A model generated the notes under the pieces. It made no database searches and was not told where the DNA came from. It worked only from the letters and a program-made list of their open reading frames with translations. Below, piece by piece: positions 21,511-31,600 of a stretch of 64,000 nt of DNA (its first letter is position 1; each line of letters opens with the position of its first letter). The position numbers and the translations under genes were made by a program. Origin of the DNA: Cantharellus purpuraceus. Lineage: Eukaryota; Basidiomycota; Agaricomycetes; Cantharellales; Hydnaceae. The stretch spans positions 1,364,001-1,428,000 of the forward strand of contig JALBUN010000009.1 of NCBI GenBank assembly GCA_025174535.1, in the 5' to 3' direction.

Positions 21511-22006
21511 TAACAGGAAGGCAGGAGAATACACAGCTCTATGTTTTGCATGATCATGATCATTCGTATATCTTTATTATTGGCTTTTGCTTTGCTGTGT
21601 ATTTTGTGCTTACCGTATGTTCTGCTATGCATGGTTGACTGGGAATGAATCAGGCTCGTACCTATCCGGCCTTCAGCGTAATGGCTACGTATGTAGGGTG
21701 GCGTCGGCAAGGCTAACTGCGGGGTACCCAGCATGACTCAGCTAGTTAGATAGTAGCGTCGGGCCGGCCGACCCATCTAAGTACAGTACACTAGCTCATA
21801 ATGCATGCGCTCGTGGTGAATAAATCTAATAATGCATTGGAGTTGGCCACCGCCCAAGTTGGGCGGCGGGTAAGCGCCCACAAATTTGCATATCGGATAA
21901 TGGATAGAGTCAAGGGTTACTTATGCAGTATGAGATGAGAACCCCTTGCCATGGACCAGCACAAGAGAAAGCCATGTGACAAACATCGGCCATATGCACA
22001 TAAACC
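21511..22006. other. Intergenic, no gene seen
   Basis: The 3' flank of Clp1-like copy C, running into the second transposon block. A 125-codon minus-strand ORF at 21357-21734 overlaps copy C antisense and is treated as a shadow. Confidence 0.4.
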
Positions 22007-22358
22007 TTGCAACAAGGCAACAATAATGACCCAGCCACATCATCCAAACCTGTACAGAAAGCGGGGTGGGAAAATTTGACCCTCTATGACTGGCTCACAG
22101 TTTTCAGATATATGGACAATCATCCAGATCTTGGACAAGCCAATATTGTTGCCCATTTCAGCACACTCCATGAAGGCGCTCTCCTATTTAGCCAGCCAGC
22201 ATTGTCTCGGAACCCGAAGTGAAGGCAGGAATTAGAAGCTCAAGCTGATGCTAATCCCATGACTTTGTCATCAAAAAGATTATGAGTGGTCACACAGCCT
22301 GATGTTGAAAGGGCTCTGATTTTGTGGGTTCACAGCATGGAGGGAAAGGGTGAAACTG
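22007..22358 (+). pseudogene. Pogo-like transposase, N-terminal fragment
   Basis: The reading frame encodes GWENLTLYDWLTVFRYMDNH and QANIVAHFSTLHEGALLFSQ, then LSRNPK. After two TGA stops it continues QELEAQADANPMTLSSKR and PDVERALILWVHSMEGKGET. This is the DNA-binding helix-turn-helix region (CENP-B/pogo type) of DDE transposases abundant in mushrooms. The stops sit where CGA arginine is common. Homology ends at about 22358, so the catalytic domain is missing. Confidence 0.75.
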
Positions 22359-22880
22359 TCAATGTATTGAATTCTGAATAATAAAGCTCAGTCCGTATAT
22401 TATGGATATGGCTCATTTAATCTACCTGAATAGTAAAGCTATACATGATAGATATAAGCAATAGGTAAAGATAATAAGTGTCAATGTTTCTCACCTCAGT
22501 CCATATATTATGAATATGGCTGAGGGTGAGAAAACCACCACAGAAGTATTATATACATCTGCAAAAGAAAATATTCAGGAATAGAGAATGGAGTTCTGAC
22601 AGGTACCCAATTCCATGGTGTGTCATTAATGCAGACATACTCAACACATGTGCTAATACTCCACATATATTCTATATTCCAACACAATGGACCTATGCTT
22701 CTTGAGAAGCAGCAGAGGTTTGAAGAGCTGCTCCAGGTTCCAGAAAATTGTTACATCCTGTAACACCAAGTTGTTAAGGGACTGAAAAACTCAGGGGGTC
22801 AAAGGGAATAACTGGAGTTCAGCTGCTAGTGAAGAAGGGTAGGGACTTTACTGTTCCAGTTCAACCAGAGACAGAATGAG
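22359..22880. mobile_element. Hairpin-bearing transposon fragment
   Basis: Non-coding sequence with inverted repeats like those of the chromovirus: an interrupted stem at about 22491-22530 and one at 22697-22710. The motif ctcagtccrtatattatg appears twice (about 22387 and 22495). The run at 22849-22880 resembles 8762-8800. It ends at the target duplication of the solo LTR. Confidence 0.45.
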
Positions 22881-23696
22881 TGTTTTGGAACCCGCAAAAT
22901 TATGGTGTTAGGGCAAACTCTAAATCACCACAATTCCGTGAATGAACAGCTGAGAAGAATATCAAATCCTACTGCAGCACAACTCCAGAAACGATTTAAT
23001 GTTTGTACTTTGGTTACAATCCGTTGTAATGGTCAATGCAGATGATACGCAGGAAGGTAATACGTTTCTTAGCAGTAGGGAATGAATAAGACTTCCAGAG
23101 TCTAGAGTTCACGGACGCTTAGGGGTCCAGATATTCCAAAAAGAGGGGAATGCACTTAGAGGCTAGAGGAAGTAGGTGGATGAATCCAACCGTCCAACCA
23201 GTGACACTCTGAAGCGGGTAACAGCGATGTGTGAAGTAGTCTAGCAACTGCTTCACACAAGTTCAAGCTTCTAATGCTCTGCAAAGGCAGTACACACTAG
23301 TAACTTAAACAAAGAGCACTAATGGCAGGACTATCGACAGACAATCTCACCCTGTAGATTCGTAGTCACGCGAGGTAGATACTACACTCACGCCCAAAGC
23401 AGGACAATCACTACTTCGAGTGCAATTGAATACAGTTACACAACTGTAAGTGACCCTTGAACTGGACAATCAACAGTTACTGAGATATAGAGGATGACAC
23501 TGTATGTCACTCTAGTCACACTGATGTGCAAATGATGGGGTAGAAAATGGTTATTTATTTCAGAGGCAGAATGGGCTCCTTTTATATTGTATTTACAGGA
23601 GCTGACTAATACTACTGGAAACTTCTACCTATTAATAGATGGAAACTACTGGAAGCTAGTGGAATATGTGAGAAGGGGGTGGAAGTTTCCTAGCCA
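22881..23696 (+). mobile_element. Solo LTR of the chromovirus family
   Basis: An 816-bp sequence starting TGTTTTGGAACCC and ending CCTAGCCA, flanked by perfect 5-bp direct repeats atgag (22876-22880 and 23697-23701). It aligns in inverted orientation with the LTR at 122-916 along almost its whole length. No internal region is attached, so it is a solo LTR left by recombination between two LTRs. It keeps many CG dinucleotides that are TG or CA in the other copy, suggesting a younger insertion. Confidence 0.93.
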
Positions 23697-23720
23697 ATGA
23701 GCTGCTTGGATTTGCTTTGA

Positions 23721-23935
23721 CTCATGGCATGAGTCATGGATGGAGTCATAGTGTGACTCAGAGCAGGAGTCATAGCATGAGTCATGGAAGGAGTCATGGT
23801 ATGAGTCATGGAAGGAGTCATAGCATGAGTCATGGAAGGAGTCATAGCATGAGTCATGGAAGGAGTCATGGCATGAGTCATGGAAGGAGTCATAGCATGA
23901 GTCATGGAAGGAGTCATTGCATGAGTCACCATTAC
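23721..23935 (+). repeat. 24-bp minisatellite carrying ATGAGTCAT
   Basis: A tandem array with a 24-bp unit containing ATGAGTCAT followed by ggaaggagtcat. Perfect ATGAGTCAT starts at 23729, 23777, 23801, 23825, 23849, 23873 and 23897; the last six are spaced exactly 24 bp apart. The nonamer is the consensus palindromic site of Gcn4/AP-1-type bZIP factors. ORFs crossing the array on both strands simply reflect the unit length and are not real genes. Confidence 0.85.
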
Positions 23936-24149
23936 TCAAATAACTCGGTCAATACTTTGTTTCCCAGGCTGATTAGCACAGCTATGGGTAGGCACGGCTT
24001 CTATTGAACTCTCCACTGAAAATGGAGTCAGGAGGTGCAGTGGTTGGGAAGATATTGAGCATTTACTGGCAGTGGTGACCAGATTGAGTCGGAGATTGAA
24101 ATGAGTCATGTGATCGAAAATGAGTCAGTTGTCCAGGTGACTCCGGCTG

Positions 24150-24404
24150 ACTTTGGGGCTGCTGACATCTGCAAAGGTTTGTGGGTCCATGTGGGTCCCA
24201 AACTTCACCCAGCAGAACAATAAGTCCGTAGACTCATTTCTGCATGGAAAATTCCCGAAAAAATATGAAAAAATAGAATATTTGAATGGCCCTGAATCAA
24301 GAGAAAGCAGCACATATATGCTGATATTTTAAGGCCATGGAGCGAAATTGTACAGTTTCAGGACTTTAAACAAGATCTTTTAAGGGAAAACCAGTTCCCA
24401 TACA
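24150..24404 (+). repeat. Dispersed repeat, copy 1
   Basis: The tract with atgaaaaaatagaatatttgaa, then gcagcacatatatgctgata and tttaaggccat, is found in inverted orientation at 26841-27030 and again at 27120-27340. It is non-coding. The whole is probably part of one transposon family; the ends are not defined. Confidence 0.6.
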
Positions 24405-24875
24405 CAACCCCCACGACGTACTCCGACTCTGACCTGACCTCCAACCCAATCTCCAACCCAATCTCCAACCCCCAATCGGACCTAGTGCATAAATGAAGTC
24501 CCCTCCCTTTCCTCACTAGCATCCAAACTCTGGTTACTCCATTGAACCCCCTTTAACAAAAATGAGCAGCTGCAGGGAGCAGGTTGGTTGAATAGTTTTT
24601 ATATGTGAGTGAGGCTTCCTTGGTTTGCATTACAGTTACATACTGTATGCTCCAGGTATAACATTAAGGAGTGCAAACAGCATGGTGAAGCAGGATCTGT
24701 GGATCTGGCTGCTGTTGAAGCAGAGCAGGAGAGAATGTCATCTATGTATATTCACTGACATGGACTTGGCTTCTGTGCAGAGATTGAGAGTGGTGAGGAT
24801 GTTACGCACTAGGTCCGATTGGGGGTCAGAGATTGGATTGGAGGTCGGGTCGGAGTCGGAGCACGTCATGGGGGT
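24404..24875. repeat. Foldback: ~75-bp inverted arms around ~310 bp
   Basis: The left arm (about 24409-24495) reads ccccacgacgtactccgact ... ccaatcggacctagtgc. The reverse complement of the right arm (about 24806-24875) reads almost the same, including cccaatcggacctagtgc. The left arm also contains three tandem copies of a ctccaaccc unit, the right arm fewer. The spacer encodes nothing recognisable. This could be a foldback or MITE-like element. Confidence 0.6.
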
Positions 24876-25140
24876 CAGAACGGACTTGGCTTCAGCTTAT
24901 GTGCTGCGCCCTCACTAATACCGGTGTCTGAGATTTCAGAGATGGAGTACAATTTAGAGAGTTAGGATCGGACTTAGGAGCTAGGTGTGATTCAATATTT
25001 GAACTGGGGAATGAAGTCCCCAGTCGGGCAACTTAAATACATATTCGAAATCTAATAATAATTACTCTGGTGATGGGTCTCCAAGGCCAACGGCCTTATG
25101 TGAGTATGTCCGAGTCCGATGGGGACGGATGTCTGGGTTC

Positions 25141-26536
25141 TGTTTTGGAACCGTGAACTTCAACCTAAACTGTGGTGTTAATCACAATCTAAGTTTAGCC
25201 CGAGGATGTATGACCTTTCAAGGCTAGCAATAAGCTTGAAACTATTTTAACGGAGAACCCAATTAAGAAATTATACTCCGGTGAGCAATCACAATCAATG
25301 TTGCCACAGGAAGTGAAGCAATAGAGATTTATGCTTGTCACGTGTAGTTCACACTTTACTGCTGATGCAATGTAAAGTCAAAGATTGACAGGCGTTCAAG
25401 GGTTCAGATACTTCAAAGGGGGAAGTAACCTAGTGCCTTAGTACCACGGGTTGAGTGGATTAAAGCTAACAATAATCCCTTCAACGTAAAAAGATAGATA
25501 TGCACTTGAACACTTCCTTCTGAACAAGCGTATTCACTGTACGTGTTTATCCGTGATAGAATCAACAGTCAAGGGATATTAATCTCGTCTCAAAGAGGTG
25601 AGTTAATAGACTGTGTTGTTGATTTATTGAAATGCCCACAATTGAACCAACCAATCAATAGCAAAGTACGTGTTAACCTGACTAACCTCAGAGTCTCAAT
25701 TAAACGTGCAGTATTCTTGACCAATCAATAGCCTAGTACGTATTAACCTGACTAACCTCAGAGTCTCAATTAAACGTGCAAGATTCTTGATTATAACCAA
25801 TAGCCCGATACATGATAATTTGGCTAACCTCAGAGTCTCAATTACACGTGTAAGGTTCTTGATCAATGAATAACAATTAATACACTTCAAGTTACTGCTC
25901 CGAGTGGGCTTGTAGTGTGTTAATTACTAATCAGTTACTCTGTATTAACCTCTTCTCCGAGTTTGATTAATATTAGAGCCTGCTGCGCTTGTAATATAAT
26001 AACTTCTGGCTTCTCTGAGAGTCAATAAAAGTTAATATACACTAAGAGTAGCTGATATAAGCGTGATGCTTATGTGATGATTACTCAATGCTTGAGTAGA
26101 CACTGCTGTGTGTGTGTGGTAAAAAGATATTATTTATTGCACTGCTGTTGCAGCCCTTTTTATATACATGGACTATCTAGCTTATGTAACTAATCAGAGA
26201 ACATTCCTGGTGCTTAGGGAAGCCCCTGGAAGGAAAGAGATGGCTGGGGAACCTTGTGGAAGGTCCAGGAAGATGTCAGAACCTTCTGTGGCCGCTTTTG
26301 GCTGAAGTGCGCGAACTCCGATGATTATGTAATGCGCACGTCGTTCGCTCGTGCGCGAGTGCTCGTCGGAGTTGAATGACAGATTATATCAGCAACCGAC
26401 CCCTTGTGTACACTTGTGGGCTCAAATACACAAAAAAGCGAAATATAAGTACATTCAATAGAACATTTGAAATACCTTTAAACTACTAAATGATAGTCCT
26501 TATTTAAAGTAGTTTAGAACTGCATATACCCCAACA
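25141..26536 (+). mobile_element. Solo LTR of a second family, 1.4 kb
   Basis: A 1396-bp sequence beginning TGTTTTGGAACCGTG and ending ATACCCCAACA, flanked by perfect 5-bp direct repeats ggttc (25136-25140 and 26537-26541). The first ten bases equal those of the chromovirus LTR, the rest differs. It contains a ~70-bp repeat in three copies at 25651-25868. No coding domain is present. Confidence 0.9.
25651..25868 (+). repeat. Three ~70-bp tandem repeats inside the LTR
   Basis: Units start at 25651, 25721 and about 25796. Each has an accaatcaatag-like start, then a block ending ctaacctcagagtctcaatt, then an aaacgtgca..ttcttga end. The third unit has an altered start. Confidence 0.8.
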
Positions 26537-26840
26537 GGTTCCTATGGTGATGCTGATGCATCAATCGGAACTGGAGACAGATGGGTGGAATCGGCGGTGA
26601 CAATCAGACAGGTAACTGGAGACGTAGTGGTTTCCAAATGGAGTATAGATTTCATATGCGCAGGGATCTGAGGGGATCGGACGGGGATCTGGGCGTTAAT
26701 GAATATAGTCATAACAGAGGAAGCACACACCTTGATGTTCCTGTATGAGATGTTGAATAAGGTGACTGCATGCCATGTGTATGGAAACCACCTTTTCCCT
26801 ATCAAATTCTATTTATGCAGCACTAATGTGCTCTATTTCA

Positions 26841-27340
26841 CTTTTCCATTCCTAAATATCAGCATATACATGGTGCTTGTACCTGGAATTGACTTAATCA
26901 AATATTCTCTATTTTTTCCCTATTTTTCTAGGGATTTTCCATGCAGAACTTTGCTCAGAATGTGCTGATTCTGCTGTGCTACAGCTGTGGACCCACTGAT
27001 ACCCACAAACCTTTGCACAGTCAGCACTCCACCTCAGAACCAGGCATTTGACCCAAATTCAAGCTCAGATGTCTTTGATCAATAAATATTCTGTAACTTG
27101 ACAACCACAGCCTCTCAGGGCACCATTTTCTGTGGAGACTATTGTTGAGAAATAAATTTGTGACAGTGCCTTGCTGTATGGGAACTGTTTTCCCTGAAAA
27201 GATCTTGTTTATGGTCCTGAAATTGTATATTTTCACTTTATGGCCTTAAAATATCAGCATATACATGCTGCTTTCTCTTGATTTAGGGTCATTCAAATAT
27301 TCTCTATTTTTTTTCATATTTTTAACATGCATTCATGAAC
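26841..27340 (-). repeat. Dispersed repeat, copies 2 and 3
   Basis: Two blocks about 400 bp apart in direct orientation (starting near 26848 and 27248), each with aaatatcagcatatacatg followed by tcaaatattctctatttttt. They are inverted relative to copy 1 at 24150-24404. A further part at 27020-27240 also matches copy 1 in inverted orientation (gatcttgtttatggtcctga). Confidence 0.6.
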
Positions 27341-27670
27341 CACGAAAGAACAGCACCTGACAGCTGTGAATTAACTTCCAGTTCTATGTACCACAGATAA
27401 GGAGCTTGTTTGGGCTTCTCCAAATTCTGTGTGGCTCACTCTTTCTCTTCGCCATCTGTAAAGTGACAATGGACCATATGAACCATGCGGACTATGCTCA
27501 CTCTCAGTGGAACTATTGCAAGTGTCGGCTGTCGACTCCCCTTGAAGACTGCGCTTGCAGCATCTGATTCTAGTTCAATGTCCACATCAAAGCTCTTTTT
27601 TGGCCTTTCCCAGCGCTGACGTGGCGAACCCTGACATGAACTATGCGAACCCTGCGTACTAAGTGGGGGG

Positions 27671-27791
27671 GTGGAGTGTGGAGCCGTCTGTGGAACCGCC
27701 ACTTGGCTCTCGCCATATAGAACCCCAGAGCCTGGCCAAGCGGCGGTTCCACACTCCACGACTCCACTTACTTGGCTATCGCCATATAAAA
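27671..27791 (+). promoter_or_regulatory. Inverted and direct repeats with TATA box upstream of 27915 gene
   Basis: Two arms (about 27678-27705 and 27736-27766) are inverted copies around ccacttgg/ccaagcgg and gtggaaccgcc/ggcggttccac. Overlapping them, acttggctctcgccatata (27701-27719) is repeated directly as acttggctatcgccatata (27770-27788). The second copy holds the TATA box TATAAAA at 27785-27791, the first has tatagaa. This fits a duplicated core promoter for the gene starting at 27915. Confidence 0.5.
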
Positions 27792-27914
27792 GGCGAGAGC
27801 TGTACTCGATGCTAGTCGCTCTTTCGAGTTTCACTCTCATTTTGCAATCGGGCTTGGCTCCTGAATTTTCTCCAAACAGACTTTCCTGTTTCCGGGGTCA
27901 ACGATACCTCCGAT

Positions 27915-28638
27915 ATGCCAACCCATATACCGTCACTCGTTAACACCAAATCTCTCAGGAAAACCTCTGCTGCGGCCAACTCTATATTTATACCGCGGTC
28001 ATTCTTTAACAGAAAATCCCCAAAGAAAACCTCTGCTCCCAAATCTCTATCGGCTCTCAACGCATCAAACCGCCGTACGGCAAATAACCCCGTTCTGCAC
28101 TGTATACTAAGAAAACGCCGTAACCATGTCAACGCAGCTCACCGAGGCCATTCTACCACCTCACAAGCAAATGGTGGTCTACCAGACAGTCTGCCTCGAG
28201 CCATGACTCGCTCTCCAGTAATGATATATCCCTTCTCCCTCATCACCAGATCCATGTCCCCAAATCCAGACCTTCAAAATACCCCTCCTTTCTATGAATC
28301 GCCGGGAGATGATGTGATCTTGTCGGACCCTTCACCCAACCAGGAACTCTACGATATCCTAATGTTGCTTATCGCAACTTCAGGCGTAGAGGCTTACCCT
28401 CTAAGTCGCTTCTCTCGACGACTGACAGGTGTTTATAGCAACGAAGATGTCGACTATGCACTTTCTCACCATCCTTTCACAGTCTCGGTGAGTTACGGTG
28501 TTTATTTTCTTAACAGCTCTCCTGATCCTTTTATAGGCTGGCTTTGTGACATACAACCCATCCAAGGATGAGTCTCCAACTCGTCCAGAGAGATACAAAA
28601 CCTTAATTGAATTCGCTAAAAAACATGATTGCTTCTGA
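27915..28638 (+). CDS. Unknown two-exon protein, 224 aa
   Basis: Exons 27915-28487 and 28537-28638, joined across a 49-bp intron (gtgagt..ttatag). I do not recognise the family. The N-terminal ~95 residues are rich in Arg, Lys, Ser and Asn, possibly a targeting or disordered region. The C-terminal part has a compact predicted globular segment with QELYDILMLLIATSGVEAYP, DVDYALSHHPFTVS and, after the intron, AGFVTYNP and YKTLIEFAKKHDCF. Later ATGs (28203) are possible starts. A good TATA box lies 125 bp upstream. Single gene between two transposon-rich or empty stretches. Confidence 0.6.
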
Positions 28639-31600
28639 CGCATTCCCTGTCCATCCAGGGTGAATACCTGATTGATTGTGCATCTCTACTCTTCTGCTCA
28701 TCTTACACCATCGCTTATCCGTTTTCTTGCCATATTTCTTGACTTCTCGACTCTTGATATGTGTTTCGTGTCAATGGCGTCTTCTCCCTTCGGCGTAGCA
28801 TATATGCATCTCCAGCTTCATAATTCATTGCCTTTCTGATCACCCAGAATATCACCTGGCAAGGCTTGTCAATAAAATAAAGTGGTTGACCTGCAACATT
28901 TCGTGTGATATTGTCATGATACATATACCATGGTGCATTATTTGCCCAGGTGGAAAAAAAGTCTAAAACCTGGCTGTATATACGTCCTGATCTACCAGTT
29001 TGAGTAGACATTGTTTTTGACCTCCAGGAAGTGGTTTTGGTTTTGGTTCAACTAACCAACTACACAGAAGAATGGAGGAAAAGATAAAGACAGTATCTGA
29101 ATCTCTGGATCATGAGTGATATGAGGAGAAATAAACGAACAGACACGAACCATGCTAGGTTCTGTATGCTCGTTGATGATTATTACACGTTAGCCACAAT
29201 TCAGTCTTCTTAACAAATGATGATTACAATGCCCGACATGTTAAATCACCTATTTAACTTGTTCCATATTCTCCCGTACTTTGATTTTCACAACTCCGCT
29301 GGGAATGCTACACTCCAAATGAACCATGCGCTAGAGTGGCCAGAGAAAGCTCTGTGGCGTGAGGTAAATAAACAGGCTTCGTACCTGATCCTAGATTTAG
29401 ATAGGTCAGTGATACTTAGGCCTTGTCTGGGAAACCGGTTATTTTGTCATGAAGGGGGGAAGTGGATGCGGAATTATCCATGCATAGCAACTGCGTGGTA
29501 CCACGAGAACAATCTCAGGCAAATAACGAGTTGTGAAATGCCATTCTGCGTCCTGTCTGAGAAAATGATACGAAGGGATATCATGAAAGGACTACATTGT
29601 AGCATGTAGAAGTGTATAGTGTCGGTACCACAGAACTCAACAACCGCAAATACACACGCACAGCGGTCAAGTACGGCGATCTTTGTCTCAGTCTGCCCAC
29701 CTGACTCGGTGGGATACAAGTTCAATATTGTTCTACTAGACACCTCAGTTGGTTGCTCCCCGCACAACTGAAGTGTACGTTCCATTTCTTTCTCTCATGT
29801 GTAATTACATTGGCCGCGAGTCTTGTAGTCTACACTTAAATAGTTACTGAATTTATGAGTTGGTTGCTCCCCGCACAACTGAAGTTCTACACTTAGCCTT
29901 CCCTTCGCGTCCCATAAATATCACATATGAGAAACTTTCCAGCATGCCTGCTAGTCTAATTTCAGTAGAGTTCAACCGCACTCCTTCCATTGACGTTAGC
30001 GAACATTTTAAATGAGAACCGGGTTCGCGTAGATCAGATCAGCAAGTCGTGACTGCCGCGACACAACTGTTTTTTGTGTCACATGTCACGTCCTTTCCAT
30101 TGCGCTTACAGGCACAGGAATTACTAAAGCTTCTTACCGGGCATCCTACAGCCCGCCATTTAATACGCCTGTGATTAACGACATATGCGCTCTTTTCCCC
30201 TCGTCAGCGAGCACTGTAGCACTTGCTTTGAACGTATTAATGTGAGCTCCCAATTTGAAGATTGCACTGCTGGTGATTTGTGGTATGGTGATTGCCCTGT
30301 ACATGTTACAGACAACAGACAGATACCAACGGGATATTCTTCATTTCTCAGCCCTTTTTCCCCAAATAACAAGACGTCCACAAAGTTTAACTTCTTGACA
30401 AGCAAACATCAAACGCTGTGGCATATCATACAGGTATCTACGTATTTGCGACCCTGGCACTCACCTGGCTGATCATAGATTTAGATATCCACGCACTTCA
30501 CACCCCTGCCGTCGCTAAGAGCACACTTCTCACATCTTCATCAAAGACTCTTCCATCGTTTCCTATCTGCTACTACGAATTCGTTCGAGTGATAGCCAGC
30601 AAGGAGCCCGACATGAGCGTTGAATTCGGGAGTCCGCTCTTGGATTAACTGGTCGCATGCAAACTATACCGGCCATAGAATACAAGCGCTTGGGTGCTTT
30701 TCGTGTGGTGATCGTCTGCATGGGTATTGCAGAATGGGTTGTGACCCTCAAATCATCGATCATCAACTTTTAGTGCGATGTGGGTCTGCATGCGTACGTA
30801 TCCCCCTGACAGGAGAAATCAAATCTCGATGCCTTCATGTACCCCCGCATGCACCGATTTGGAGATCCCAACAAACCCATCCTTCCTCGGTACCGAACAC
30901 AGCTCACAGCCCACATTGAAACCGTTCTTCCACCTATCTGTTCCTAAGAGTATATTGGCTTGCGTAAAGCACCCGCTTTTCATTGCTCGCAGCATAGTAG
31001 CTCAATCGCATCTAAATCGACCTGTCTAACTATCAGCGTATAGCTTGTACAGCTTTTCCTCCCCCTTGCTTTTCTATCACCAACATTCCAAACAGACTGC
31101 ATGCCTTTGAGCCACTCCCAGCTTCATCTTCATTTCCTCACCAGGTTACGCGCTTCATTCATCAATGTGTCCACGCACGAGCGCTCTTGCAATCGAGTCA
31201 TACGGCTAATCGTAACGGCTTCCAAGTTGTACGGTCTCTTTTAGGCTTCTCTATATTTGGAGGTCCCTGTGATCAATTCCAACCAGCGATCATGTTTTCA
31301 TTAAAAATCGAATATTACCCTTTACGGCAACGCTCCATCAGGTCTTTATGCCGATATAGGCAAGGAACACATAGGCACGACAACAAATCCAAGAGCCTGC
31401 TGCGCGGTTGTCGAAGCTCTAGGCGTGCAGCGCATCAATTGTGACGGACTGGCCAAAGTTCTTGGGATGCATTGTCAAGTACCTGGCCTAGATCCAGACT
31501 TGGCCCCTTTCCTTTGAGAGGTGGTTGAGGACATGTGTTGTGTTTCATTCACGATCGAATTTATCTAGGGCACACACAGCATGCCTTGTGACACGGTGCC

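Noticed and set aside
23646..24007. ORFs of 80-97 codons across the 24-bp minisatellite
   Set aside because: A 24-bp unit without stops leaves several frames open on both strands; the peptides are only SHGRSHSM-like or MTPSMTHA-like repeats.
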